Shown here: in pieces, positions 25,221 through 34,863 of the stretch
How positions within the stretch are numbered: position 1 is the first letter of the stretch
Layout: the number at the start of each line of letters is the position of its first letter
NCBI GenBank assembly: GCA_049510055.1
Contig: JBEKZI010000004.1
Coordinates: forward strand, 1 to 58,133
Direction of reading: 5' to 3'
DNA: 58,133 nucleotides
Origin: JALHTV01 sp049510055
GTDB lineage: Bacteria > Planctomycetota > Phycisphaerae > SM23-33
Translations under genes and position numbers: made by a program
Notes under the pieces: model-generated
What the model saw: only the letters and a program-made list of their open reading frames with translations
Told to the model about the DNA's origin: nothing
Databases searched by the model: none

Positions 25221-26015
25221 ATGAGGATGAGCACTGTAAATACCGGCACAACGGATCAGGTCCAGCAATGGTGGAAGGCGTTCCGAAAGAACGGCGATCA
25301 GGAGTCGCGGAACCATCTCATGGAACACTACCTTCCGATCGTCAAATACACCGCCGAGCGGTTGTACTCCAAGCTGCCGGAGGAGGTAGACATTGACGAT
25401 TTGATTTCCACCGGCATCTTCGGGTTGATGGACGCCATCGCGGCCTTCGACGAGAAGCGCGGCGTGAAGTTCGAGACCTATTGCGCGCCGCGAATCCGCG
25501 GGGCCATGCTGGACGAGCTGCGCTCGATGGACTGGGTTCCGCGGCTGGTGCGCAGCCGGGCCCACAAGCTCAACGAGGCCAAGCACGAGCTGGAGGCGCA
25601 GCTCGGCCGCCGTCCCGACGAAGGGGAATTGGCCAAGAAGATGCGGATGCCCATGTACGAGTTCCGCAAGCTTCAGCGCGACGCCCGGGCGGTGGGGCTG
25701 GTCAGCCTCAGCCGCAAGTGGTTCGAGACCGACTCGAACAAGGATGTCCGCGAGATCGACGTGCTGGAGGACAAAAAGAGCGACGATCCGCTGCGGACGG
25801 CGACGCGAAAGGACATCAAGGACCTCATCACCCGCGGCCTCAGCCGGGCCGAGCGGCTCATCATCATCCTGTACTATTTCGAAGAGATGACCATGAAGGA
25901 AATCGGCGAGACGCTGGACCTGTCCGAAAGCCGCGTCAGCCAGATGCACTCGGCCATCCTGGAGCGGCTGCGCCGCCAGTTGGAGAAGCGGAAGAAAGAA
26001 CTGTCGGCGGTGTGA
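25221..26015 (+). CDS. fliA: FliA/WhiG-type sigma factor (sigma-28 family)
   Basis: 264 residues from ATG 25221, with AAGGAG 11 nt upstream; the longer frame from 25149 has an unlikely N-terminus. Region 2 is typical of the family (LPEEVDIDDLISTGIFGLMD, VKFETYCAPRIRGAMLDELR, MDWVPRLVR), region 3 contains QLGRRPDEGELAKKM, and region 4 ends KEIGETLDLSESRVSQMHS. It would direct late flagellar or surface-motility promoters. No FlgM anti-sigma gene is in the window. Confidence 0.95.
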   Translation: MRMSTVNTGTTDQVQQWWKAFRKNGDQESRNHLMEHYLPIVKYTAERLYSKLPEEVDIDDLISTGIFGLMDAIAAFDEKRGVKFETYCAPRIRGAMLDELRSMDWVPRLVRSRAHKLNEAKHELEAQLGRRPDEGELAKKMRMPMYEFRKLQRDARAVGLVSLSRKWFETDSNKDVREIDVLEDKKSDDPLRTATRKDIKDLITRGLSRAERLIIILYYFEEMTMKEIGETLDLSESRVSQMHSAILERLRRQLEKRKKELSAV

Positions 26016-26039
26016 ATCGCCTGACTGTCTAAATCTATG

Positions 26040-26072
26040 GCGCGGCGAGGCGAAGACCTCGCCGCGCTTTTA
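26040..26072 (+). terminator. Rho-independent terminator after fliA
   Basis: GCGCGGCGAGG (26040-26050) and CCTCGCCGCGC (26057-26067) form a perfect 11-bp stem with a 6-nt loop, followed by TTTTA. It closes the flagellar cluster. Confidence 0.9.
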
Positions 26073-26097
26073 TCATGACGGGGAAACCCTGTATAAT
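26069..26097 (+). promoter_or_regulatory. Putative dapF promoter
   Basis: Perfect -10 box TATAAT (26092-26097), 24 bp before the dapF start. The -35 region (26069-26074, TTTATC) is poor and overlaps the preceding terminator T-run. Confidence 0.45.
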
Positions 26098-26121
26098 GAC
26101 CGGTCTTGCAAGGAACCTGGT

Positions 26122-26958
<837 letters not shown>

Positions 26959-26967
26959 CCTCTCGCC

Positions 26968-26996
26968 TTGAGCCTGACCGCGGGGCGAATTAGAAT
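26968..26996 (+). promoter_or_regulatory. Promoter of the cupin gene
   Basis: TTGAGC (26968-26973), 17-bp spacer, TAGAAT (26991-26996), 30 bp before the ATG. Confidence 0.6.
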
Positions 26997-27026
26997 CACT
27001 CACCTCAACGAGAAGGTGCAGCAGCT

Positions 27027-27479
27027 ATGATTATCGCCGATCTCAACACGATCGCAGGGCGGACCTACCCGGCCGGTAGGCGGACGCAGAACCTGGTGGG
27101 GGGGGCCTCGCCCATCCAGGCCCGCAACTTCTGCATGGGCTACGTGACGCTGGAACCCCGCGGTGGCCAGGTGCCCTGGCACAATCAGGACCAGGAAGAG
27201 GTGTACTTCATCGTCTCGGGGACCGGCGAGGTCTGCATCGGGCCGGAGCGGCAGGAGCTCCACGCCGGCCAGGCCGCGTACATCCCGCCGGGGCAATACC
27301 ATCAGTTGACCAACGTCGGCAGCCAGCCGCTGATCCTGATCTACTGCTACGGGCCGGCGGGCGACGTGGCCCACTGGCGTCAGGAACTGGACGGCACGCT
27401 GCCCCGGGCCGGCGTCCAGGCCCCGCCGCTGCCGGCGGGCGCCGCGCCGCAATACACCAAACCGCCCAAAAAGAAATGA
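27027..27479 (+). CDS. Cupin domain protein
   Basis: 150 residues. A single cupin barrel with VPWHNQDQEEVYFIVSGTGE (motif 1: metal-binding His, Glu and a likely second ligand) and YIPPGQYHQLTNVG (motif 2, His). The C-terminus is Pro/Ala-rich and ends in lysines. Such small cupins bind metal and may be sugar isomerases, dioxygenases or sensors. It precedes the oxidoreductase at 27508 by 28 bp, suggesting a shared carbohydrate role. Confidence 0.85.
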   Translation: MIIADLNTIAGRTYPAGRRTQNLVGGASPIQARNFCMGYVTLEPRGGQVPWHNQDQEEVYFIVSGTGEVCIGPERQELHAGQAAYIPPGQYHQLTNVGSQPLILIYCYGPAGDVAHWRQELDGTLPRAGVQAPPLPAGAAPQYTKPPKKK

Positions 27480-27507
27480 TCGGCCGGCTGTGGCCTAGGG
27501 AATCCCA

Positions 27508-28668
27508 ATGACGAAGGCTAACGTCCACAAGATCGGCATCATCATGAACGGTGTCACCGGCCGCATGGGCACCCATCAGCATCTCATGCGGTCGATTGTC
27601 GCCATTATTCGCCAGGGCGGCGTCAAGACCGCAGATGGCCGGAGCATCATGCCCGATCCGGTCCTGGTGGGGCGGAACATCGACAAGCTAAAGGACCTGT
27701 CGGCCACCTCCGGCGTGCAGAAGTTCACGACCCACCTGGATGGGGCCCTGGCCGACCCGCGCAACGTGATTTATTTCGACGCCCAGACCACCCCGCTCCG
27801 CGCGGCCGCCGTCTCCAAGGCCATCGCCGCCGGTAAGCACATCTATTGCGAGAAGCCCACCGGCGTGTCCACCGCCGAGGCTTACGACCTGTACCTCCGC
27901 GCCCGCCAGGCCGGCGTCAAGCATGGCGTGGTGCAGGACAAGTTGTGGCTGCCGGGGCTGCGAAAGCTGGCGCGGCTGCGGGAGGAGGGGTTCTTCGGGC
28001 GGATTCTGTCGGTCCGCGGGGAGTTCGGCTACTGGGTGTTCGAGGGCGACCGCGTGCCGCCTCAGCGTCCGAGTTGGAATTATCGCAAAGCCGACGGCGG
28101 CGGCATCATCATCGACATGTTCTGCCACTGGCGCTACGTGCTGGACCGGCTTTTCGGGCAGGTCCGGGCCGTCTCGTGCCTGGGCGCCACGCACATTCCC
28201 CGGCGGTGGGACGAGGCGGGCAAGCCCTACGAGTGCACCGCCGACGACGCCGCCTACGCCACCTTTGAGCTGGAAGGCGGCGTCGTGGCGCAGTTCAACT
28301 CCTCCTGGACCGTCCGCGTGCGGCGCGACGATCTGCTGACGATCCAGGTGGACGGCACCGAAGGCTCCGCCGTGGCCGGGCTGCGGAAATGCTGGGCTCA
28401 GCCCTACGGCGCCACGCCGCGGCCGACGTGGAACCCCGACGTGGATTCGCCCATCGACTTCTTCGCCGGCTGGACGCCCGTGCCCGACCAGGAAGTCTAC
28501 GACAATGCCTTCAAGGCCCAATGGGAGCTTTTCCTTCGTCACGTGGCCGGGGGCGAGCCGTTCCCCTGGACGCTGCTGGAAGGCGCCAAGGGCGTGCAGT
28601 TGGCTGAGAAGGGCCTGGAATCCTGGGCCAAGCACGCCCGGGTGGCCGTGCCGCCCCTGGCGAGCTGA
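27508..28668 (+). CDS. Gfo/Idh/MocA family oxidoreductase
   Basis: 386 residues. NAD(P)-binding N-terminus (KIGIIMNGVTGRMGTHQHL, with a variant glycine motif) and the family signature AGKHIYCEKPTGVS, whose EKP lysine is typically catalytic. The C-terminal alpha/beta domain has DGGGIIIDMFCHWRYVLDRL, carrying a likely catalytic His. Members oxidise or reduce sugars and inositols. The substrate is not clear. Confidence 0.9.
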   Translation: MTKANVHKIGIIMNGVTGRMGTHQHLMRSIVAIIRQGGVKTADGRSIMPDPVLVGRNIDKLKDLSATSGVQKFTTHLDGALADPRNVIYFDAQTTPLRAAAVSKAIAAGKHIYCEKPTGVSTAEAYDLYLRARQAGVKHGVVQDKLWLPGLRKLARLREEGFFGRILSVRGEFGYWVFEGDRVPPQRPSWNYRKADGGGIIIDMFCHWRYVLDRLFGQVRAVSCLGATHIPRRWDEAGKPYECTADDAAYATFELEGGVVAQFNSSWTVRVRRDDLLTIQVDGTEGSAVAGLRKCWAQPYGATPRPTWNPDVDSPIDFFAGWTPVPDQEVYDNAFKAQWELFLRHVAGGEPFPWTLLEGAKGVQLAEKGLESWAKHARVAVPPLAS

Positions 28669-28719
28669 AATTCTTTACCGCCGCACCCTGTTCTCCCCCG
28701 TATCCGTCTGCAATTTCCA

Positions 28720-29955
28720 TCACGGCGCGGCGGCGGGCTGAGTCGCCGACGTTAACTTGTGAAGGGCGGTCGCCGCTTCTGAATTGTGGGAAAGGTCTAT
28801 TTCTTTGACGGGGGCGGCCCCCAGCAGTTGCTGGATTACCACTTTTTTGCCGTAGCGGGAAAGTTGGATCTCGACGATGGATCTCGACGGGCAGCTGAGC
28901 AGGGCATTCTGAAACGCCTCCGGCGTGGGCGTGGCTTGGCCGGCAAGGGACAGGATAACGTCATCCACACAGATCTTGCCTTCGCGCCCAGCCGGGGACC
29001 ATCGGGAGAAGCCGGTGACCTGCACGCCGTTAGCCGCCGGTTTCACTCCGGCGCCGAGGTACGCCACGACGCCGATCATCGGCTTGGATATTTGCAGGTC
29101 GGTCATCCATTGTTGCCAGTCGGTCTCGATGTCCTTGAGGTCCTTGCCTAAGACCGTCGTCAAGGCCAGCTCGCCGGTGCGGTCCTTGCCGTAATTGGCC
29201 TTGTAGGTGTCGTAGAAGGTGGAAAGTTTGCCCAGGCTGTACAGGTAGTACAGCAAGGCCCCGGCTTGCGGATAGCAGATTTCCGCCTGCTGCATGAATT
29301 GGGCGTGGTCTTTGCGGAGCAACTCGGCCAGGGGAAGGGCGCAGCCTTCCTGCACAATCATCTTAGCCAAGGCCACCCTGTATCCAGCCTCGATCTGGAG
29401 GGTACTGTGAAGCGCCGGGCGCGACTGCTGGAACAGCACCGCCAGGCCCTCGACGAGCCATGTGGGATGTTCCTGGTTGGCCAGCGCCTGGTCGTTGTCA
29501 TGGAGGGCGTGCGTAAATTCGTGAATCAACGAGGAGCTGACGCTGCTGGTGAGCAAAACTTTTGCCGCGGGGAAATAAATGCCGGCCGTCGTGTCGGCCT
29601 GAGGGGCGATCCGGCGGAAGTCTTCCAATTTCGGGATGAGGATGGCCACGTTCCATTGCAGCGGAGAGTGAAACAACATCGCCTGTTCCGCGTCGGCGTA
29701 CGTTTCCAGCGTCTTGGCTATCACGAGTTGTACCGTGGATTTGTCTTGCACGTAGACGTAGACCAGATGGCGCGGAAAATCGATGCGGTAGGTATAACCC
29801 GCCCCCAAGTATCGGATAAGCGCCTTGGCGATGAGGTCGGCTCGGCGATAGAGCTCGGCCTTGCCAACCTGCGGTGCGGCCGGCGGGGACGCCCCCAGCA
29901 AGGCCGCCATGCTCAAACACGCAGCCGCGATGGACCCACACATAAACTTACGCAT
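28720..29955 (-). CDS. Secreted HExxH putative metallopeptidase with C-terminal PDZ-like domain
   Basis: 411 residues. Signal peptide about 1-22. Residues 143-175 read LIHEFTHALHD then WLVEGLAVLF: HEFTH (H145, H149) with a downstream Glu (E169) is the gluzincin zinc-site layout. Residues about 290-375 look like a PDZ domain (YLGAGVKPAANGVQVTGF, GKICVDDVILSLAGQ). It would act in the periplasm or outside. No family name is certain; it resembles large uncharacterised planctomycete peptidase-like families. It is followed on the same strand by nothing in operon. Confidence 0.7.
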   Translation of the reverse strand: MRKFMCGSIAAACLSMAALLGASPPAAPQVGKAELYRRADLIAKALIRYLGAGYTYRIDFPRHLVYVYVQDKSTVQLVIAKTLETYADAEQAMLFHSPLQWNVAILIPKLEDFRRIAPQADTTAGIYFPAAKVLLTSSVSSSLIHEFTHALHDNDQALANQEHPTWLVEGLAVLFQQSRPALHSTLQIEAGYRVALAKMIVQEGCALPLAELLRKDHAQFMQQAEICYPQAGALLYYLYSLGKLSTFYDTYKANYGKDRTGELALTTVLGKDLKDIETDWQQWMTDLQISKPMIGVVAYLGAGVKPAANGVQVTGFSRWSPAGREGKICVDDVILSLAGQATPTPEAFQNALLSCPSRSIVEIQLSRYGKKVVIQQLLGAAPVKEIDLSHNSEAATALHKLTSATQPAAAP

Positions 29956-30124
29956 GCACCCCAGCCTCCGCGAGACTTAAGTCAGCCCTGCCAACAACGG
30001 TACCGCCCGACGTGCCGGTCCCCATGCTACAGGACCGCCGTCCGCCCCACAAGGACGGCGCGGGCACGGCCGTGGAGAGTTTTGGTCTTGTCAACGGTTG
30101 GAGGAGGGGGTACAAGACAGTGGC

Positions 30125-30529
30125 ATGAGGACCATGAGGGTGCTCATTCTGGCGGGCCTGTGCCTTGCGGCCGGCGGCTGTCTGGAACGCCAGATGACCA
30201 TCACGTCCCAACCCGCTGGAGCGCTGGTTTACGTCTCCGACGTCGAGGTCGGCCGGACGCCCGTCACCCTCCCGTTCACCTGGTACGGCGATTACGACAT
30301 CATCCTTCGCCTGGACGGTTACGAGACGCTCAAGACGCACGCCAAGATCTACCCACCCATCTACGAAGTGCCTCCCTTCGACCTGCTGAGCGAGCTGGCG
30401 CCGTGGACCTACCGGGACCGTCGCTATCTGGACTACACGCTTCACTCCCTCAGCCTCCCCGCGGACGAAAAGCTCATTCAGCAGGCCGAGAACATGCGTC
30501 AAGAGAACCTCCGCCCCGTGAAGCCTTAG
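30125..30529 (+). CDS. PEGA-domain lipoprotein
   Basis: 134 residues from ATG 30125 (ATG 30134 is also possible). Lipobox LCLAAGGC gives a lipid-anchored cysteine. The next segment (MTITSQPAGALVYVSDVEVG then RTPVTLPFTWYGDYDIILRL) is a PEGA domain, a surface-layer-like beta motif. Role unknown; probably anchored in the outer membrane or periplasm. Confidence 0.8.
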   Translation: MRTMRVLILAGLCLAAGGCLERQMTITSQPAGALVYVSDVEVGRTPVTLPFTWYGDYDIILRLDGYETLKTHAKIYPPIYEVPPFDLLSELAPWTYRDRRYLDYTLHSLSLPADEKLIQQAENMRQENLRPVKP

Positions 30530-30558
30530 CGTTAGGGCGGCGGGGGAGATTGCCCCTA

Positions 30559-31422
30559 TCATGCCGGCGCGGGTTTTTCGGTGCCGGTGGTATCCTGCGG
30601 CTCAGGAGTTCCCCCTTCCAAGTCCCGTTGAATTTCCGTCACTTCAGGGAACCACTTGGCCAGGCTGCTCAGATCGGTCTGGCGCGTGCTGGAGTGGCTG
30701 ATGTTGTCGTCGATCCGATAGACCTCTCCCTTGGCATCGAAATAACAGGTCTCGTCTATTTCCCCTTGAATGAAGTGGCTCTCCAGACGGACCTGGTCCG
30801 GACCGTGAGGGGTCATGGTGATGGAGGTGAAGTGGACGCGGTTTTCCAGGAGGGACTCGGGATTGAGCGTAAAGCAGAACCTCGCCGTGGTTCCGCTCTT
30901 GGCCACCTCAGCCGCCACCAGGTCTCTGAGTCCTTCGGGGATATAGTTCGCTGGCGCCGCCGTAGTGGCCTGTGCCTGGCTTCCCGCCCTTTGCCGCGTG
31001 ACAGTCACCAGACCGTTACTGAGGACAATCTGAGTGTCAGGCAGGCCCCGGCCGCCGAGCGTGGCTGCGTAGGAGCCTTTGGTGGCCGCGGCGTTCAAGG
31101 CCCAGCTTTCTCCCTGCTGCTCGCCGCCCAGGCGCCTCAGCGTGGCGCCGGAATACCCTTGGCCGATCGGTTTCCGCACGATCACCATGTAGCCCACGGG
31201 GCGGTTGGACGCGTCTTGTATGAGGTACCACCGAATGGATTCCTTGGAGCCCCAATAGGACGGCAGCGTCTTGGCGCGGATCCGGCGGAGGATGTCCTCG
31301 CCACGATCGGCAGGGATGTGCCTTTGCCACACCAGCGACCAGGCCGCCAGCACGCTGGCGCCCAGAATGGCCAGCAGGACCGCCGTCAGAATGAGCGGGC
31401 GATGTCGTTCCCACGGGGACAT
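30559..31422 (-). CDS. Hypothetical single-pass membrane protein
   Basis: 287 residues from ATG 31422 (AGGA about 8 nt upstream); the frame is open much further back but would run through the divergent lnt start. One N-terminal membrane helix (about 9-29, LILTAVLLAILGASVLAAW) and a long periplasmic part with beta-rich stretches. No family recognised. The C-terminal tail is Pro/Glu/Thr-rich. It lies divergent from lnt, 112 bp apart. Confidence 0.65.
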   Translation of the reverse strand: MSPWERHRPLILTAVLLAILGASVLAAWSLVWQRHIPADRGEDILRRIRAKTLPSYWGSKESIRWYLIQDASNRPVGYMVIVRKPIGQGYSGATLRRLGGEQQGESWALNAAATKGSYAATLGGRGLPDTQIVLSNGLVTVTRQRAGSQAQATTAAPANYIPEGLRDLVAAEVAKSGTTARFCFTLNPESLLENRVHFTSITMTPHGPDQVRLESHFIQGEIDETCYFDAKGEVYRIDDNISHSSTRQTDLSSLAKWFPEVTEIQRDLEGGTPEPQDTTGTEKPAPA

Positions 31423-31534
31423 GCGACACATCCTACGCCGGAAAACCGCGAAGTAAAGAATAACCCTTTCCGGCCCAGACTCATCCGGCGCCCTTGACGT
31501 TCCTGCCGGCGGCCGTAACAATGGCCCGGCAACG

Positions 31535-33358
31535 ATGGGCCGACCGACAGAGACCCGAGGTGTCATCCTGGGGATCCAGGACAATCCGCCGCCGTCGATC
31601 TTCCAAGGGCGTCTGGAGTTGCGCCGCCCCTGGAGCGTGGCGCTGTTTTGCCTTCTGACCACCGTCTTGCTGACGGTGTCTTTTGCGCCTTTCAACTGTT
31701 GGCCGCTGGCGTATGTCGCTTTAGTTCCCTGGGCCATGGCGGTGGGCGGGAGCCGGGACGCCGGCGGGGTGTTGTGGGCGACGGTGGCGGGGGCGATATT
31801 CTGGGCGGGCAATCTTTACTGGCTGTGGTGGATCACCCTGTGGGGATACACCGGCATGGTGATCTATCTGACGGCCTACTGGTGGGTGGCGGCGCTGCTG
31901 CTGAAAGGAGCCTTCCGCCAGCGTTTGCCGATGTGGCTAGTGCTGCCGGTGGTCTGGACGTCCCTGGAATACGCCCGCGCGCACGTCATCAGCGGTTTTC
32001 CCTGGTTCTTTCTGGCCCACAGCCAGTACAGCCGCACCGCGCTGATTCAGATATCCGACGTGCTCGGCCAATACGGGGTGTCGTTCTTTGTGGCGATGGT
32101 CAACGGCGCGATCGTCGACCTGGTCACGTTTCCGCTGTTCATCCGGCCCGAAGGCGGCGGCCCGCCCCGCCTGTCGCGACACGTGTTGGGGGGGTTGGGG
32201 CTTTCGGCGGCCGCGGCCGTGGCGATGCTCGCCTACGGCTCTTGGCGGCTGGGCCAGCAGACCACCCGGCCGGGGCCGGTCATCGGCATCGTCCAGCAGG
32301 CCTTCCCGATCACGCTGGAAGGACGGGACAACTCCTCCCAGGAGATTCTCGACGCCCATCTGACCGCGAGCCTGGCCTTCCTGGGCAGCGGGTGCGACCT
32401 GGTCATCTGGCCGGAAACCATGCTCCCGGAGGGCATGAATGAGGAATTTTTGAACCTCGACGAGCAGCAGCTCACCCCTCAGGGCCAACAGATATTCGAG
32501 GATCTTCGCCAGCAGACCCAAAACGTGGTGAGGCTGGTGAAGCAATTGGGCTGTCCTCTCCTGGCGGGGGGGGTCTGCGTTCGGCGCAATCCCAATCCGC
32601 TGCCCGGCGAAGGGGCCTGGTTGATGTACAACGGCGCCCTGTGGTTTGACGGCTCGCAGCCTTGGGCCGGCCAATATTACGCCAAGATGCACCTGGTGCC
32701 GTTCGGCGAATATGTGCCGTTCCGGCAAACCTGGCCGGCGTTGTACAAGCTCCTGCGGGGATTCGTGCCGTCGGTGATGTCTCAACTGGACCCCGGCACG
32801 AACCCCACGGGGTTTGAATTAGTACGAAACGATGAACGATGGACGGTGGTCACCCCGATCTGCTACGAAGGGGTGTTCGCCCGCGTGTGCCGCAAGCTGG
32901 TCATGCGAGGCCGCGTCAAGACGGCGGATATCGTGGCGAATCTCTCCAATGACGGCTGGTTCGTTTGGAGGTGGGGCGATGGCCCGTACCACGGCAGCAT
33001 GGAGCAGGCCCAGCACCTGGTGCAGTCCTGTTTCCGGGCCGTGGAGCTTCGCACGCCGGTGGTCCGGGTCGTCAACACGGGCATCAGCGGCTCGATCGAC
33101 TCCTGCGGCCGGATCGTCGCCCTGGCCGGCGGGGGGATGCGGACCATGATCTGCACGACGCTTCTGCTGGATGGGGCCATCGGGCCGGACGGCCGCCCTT
33201 TGCCCGGTCACGGCCCAAAGGTTCTTGTGGACGACCGCGTCAGTTTGTATAGTCTTGCGGGCGATGTGTTTGTCGATGCTGTGGCGCTGGCTGGCTTGGC
33301 GTTGGTCGCAGGACTCGTGCTCAGCAGATCCAGGACGCGCTCAAAGGATAAACCGTGA
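31535..33358 (+). CDS. lnt: Apolipoprotein N-acyltransferase
   Basis: 607 residues, longer than E. coli Lnt (512). An N-terminal multi-helix membrane domain (about 30-240) is followed by a nitrilase-like domain with all three catalytic residues: VIWPETMLPEG (E294), YAKMHLVPFGEYVPF (K384) and TPICYEGVFA (C443). It adds the third acyl chain to lipoproteins in the inner membrane. Its stop overlaps the next gene, itself a lipoprotein. An extra segment between E294 and K384 accounts for part of the length. Confidence 0.96.
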   Translation: MGRPTETRGVILGIQDNPPPSIFQGRLELRRPWSVALFCLLTTVLLTVSFAPFNCWPLAYVALVPWAMAVGGSRDAGGVLWATVAGAIFWAGNLYWLWWITLWGYTGMVIYLTAYWWVAALLLKGAFRQRLPMWLVLPVVWTSLEYARAHVISGFPWFFLAHSQYSRTALIQISDVLGQYGVSFFVAMVNGAIVDLVTFPLFIRPEGGGPPRLSRHVLGGLGLSAAAAVAMLAYGSWRLGQQTTRPGPVIGIVQQAFPITLEGRDNSSQEILDAHLTASLAFLGSGCDLVIWPETMLPEGMNEEFLNLDEQQLTPQGQQIFEDLRQQTQNVVRLVKQLGCPLLAGGVCVRRNPNPLPGEGAWLMYNGALWFDGSQPWAGQYYAKMHLVPFGEYVPFRQTWPALYKLLRGFVPSVMSQLDPGTNPTGFELVRNDERWTVVTPICYEGVFARVCRKLVMRGRVKTADIVANLSNDGWFVWRWGDGPYHGSMEQAQHLVQSCFRAVELRTPVVRVVNTGISGSIDSCGRIVALAGGGMRTMICTTLLLDGAIGPDGRPLPGHGPKVLVDDRVSLYSLAGDVFVDAVALAGLALVAGLVLSRSRTRSKDKP

Positions 33359-34698
33359 TTACGAAGTTGCGGTTGCTCAGTATGGCGACAGGGGGGGTTT
33401 TCGCGGTGGTGATCGGCTTGGCGGGCTGCGAGCCGCAGAAAATTTCCACAGCAGACCTCGGCAAGGCCTACGCCGACGCCAGGGCGACTCTGAACCGCTG
33501 CCTGGTCGATCCGGACCCTTTCACGCGATCTCGGGCCATCGAAGCGCTGGCGGACACCATAGGGCTGCACGCGGGTCCTGAGTATGAGAAGGCCTTGTCC
33601 GATCCTGCTCCGCCGGTTCGCTTTGCCGCCGCCTTGGCCGTTGGAGATACCCGCTATGCCCCCGCCAAGAATTATCTGCTGAGGATGGCCGAGGATAAGA
33701 CTTTGGAGCCCGACCGCCGCGTCATGCCCGCGGTGATTTATGCCCTCTATCGCCTGGGAGACGCCACCTACGCCTCGGATTTGTTCACGCTGCTGTTCGA
33801 CCCGGAGAAGGAAGTCCGCGCCAACGCGGCCCTGGCCATGGGCAAGATGCAGGAGCCTTCGGCCGTCGGCCCGCTCAAGACGCGGCTGGGCGACGAGCAG
33901 GACCCCCTCGTGCGGTTGCAGATTATCGAGTCGCTGGCCATGCTGGGCGACGCGGCCAGTTCGTTGAGCCTGGAGGCCTACACCAAGAAAACCCCCTTCA
34001 TCGATGAGCGGCTGGTGGCTATTCCCGCCATGGCCCGCGTCCACTCGTCAAATGCCCTCCAGGTGCTGAACGAACTGTTGGCGGCGACTCGCCAGCCTCC
34101 GCGCGTTCGCGTCTCGGCAGCCGGCGCGCTGGGCATGTTGGGGCAATCCAGCCCGGTGGGCTTGGCCCTGTGCCGGGAGGCGGCCGCCGATCCCCAAAAG
34201 GTGCTGGACAAATCCTATGGCGGACGGAGGACGGGCAGCGAATTGGAGGCCGGCTCCCTTCAGAGGCTGGCGGCCCTGGCGCTGGGTTGGCTGGGCAACG
34301 ATTATACCGTCGCGGATCTCTATCCCCTGCTGCACAACAGCGATGGATCAGTTCGCGTCGCCGCGGCGATGAGCATTTTGCGCCTCCTGCCGGCGTATCA
34401 GCAACCTCTTCCGCCTTCAGCCTTAGGGCCGTCGCAGCCAGCGGCGCCGTCGCCGGAACAGCCCGCCGGGCAGCCGGCAGCGCCGTCCACGGTGCCGGCG
34501 GTAGCACCGCCGGTGGAAACGCCGCCAGCGCCGCCGGTAGCGGCGCCGATAGAGCAACCGCCACAGCAGCCGGTGGTCCAGCCGATCCCGGCTCAGCCTT
34601 CCTCCCAGCCGGCCGTCGCACCGTCCAGCCCGCCCCCCCCGACGACCAGGCAGCCGGCGGGGACGTGGAAGCTTCGTACCGCGGGCGGCAAAGATTGA
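33355..34698 (+). CDS. HEAT-repeat lipoprotein with proline-rich C-terminus
   Basis: 447 residues from GTG 33355, overlapping the lnt stop by 4 bp, with AAAGGA upstream. Lipobox VIGLAGC near residue 25. Residues about 40-355 are HEAT-like helical repeats (DPFTRSRAIEALADTIG, DPAPPVRFAAALAVGDTRY, DPEKEVRANAALAMGKM, NSDGSVRVAAAMSILRL). The last about 90 residues are Pro/Ala/Gln-rich and probably unstructured. It may scaffold envelope proteins; no specific function can be named. Confidence 0.82.
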   Translation: MITKLRLLSMATGGVFAVVIGLAGCEPQKISTADLGKAYADARATLNRCLVDPDPFTRSRAIEALADTIGLHAGPEYEKALSDPAPPVRFAAALAVGDTRYAPAKNYLLRMAEDKTLEPDRRVMPAVIYALYRLGDATYASDLFTLLFDPEKEVRANAALAMGKMQEPSAVGPLKTRLGDEQDPLVRLQIIESLAMLGDAASSLSLEAYTKKTPFIDERLVAIPAMARVHSSNALQVLNELLAATRQPPRVRVSAAGALGMLGQSSPVGLALCREAAADPQKVLDKSYGGRRTGSELEAGSLQRLAALALGWLGNDYTVADLYPLLHNSDGSVRVAAAMSILRLLPAYQQPLPPSALGPSQPAAPSPEQPAGQPAAPSTVPAVAPPVETPPAPPVAAPIEQPPQQPVVQPIPAQPSSQPAVAPSSPPPPTTRQPAGTWKLRTAGGKD

Positions 34699-34742
34699 GA
34701 ATTAAAAGAAGCCTCTGGAGCGATGCGGACGATGAAATTTGC

Positions 34743-34770
34743 TTGACTTGGCAAGGGTGAAAAATAGAAT
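34743..34770 (+). promoter_or_regulatory. Promoter before the coiled-coil protein/mreB group
   Basis: TTGACT (34743-34748), 16-bp spacer, TAGAAT (34765-34770), 94 bp upstream of the coiled-coil gene. Confidence 0.6.
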
Positions 34771-34863
34771 CGCCCTATAGCCTCTTGCTCTGCGGGGGTT
34801 TGACCCCGGGGCGACGTGCGGCCTGGCAGGGCGAGCGGTGCGTGCGTACAAAGGAGATAGCGC

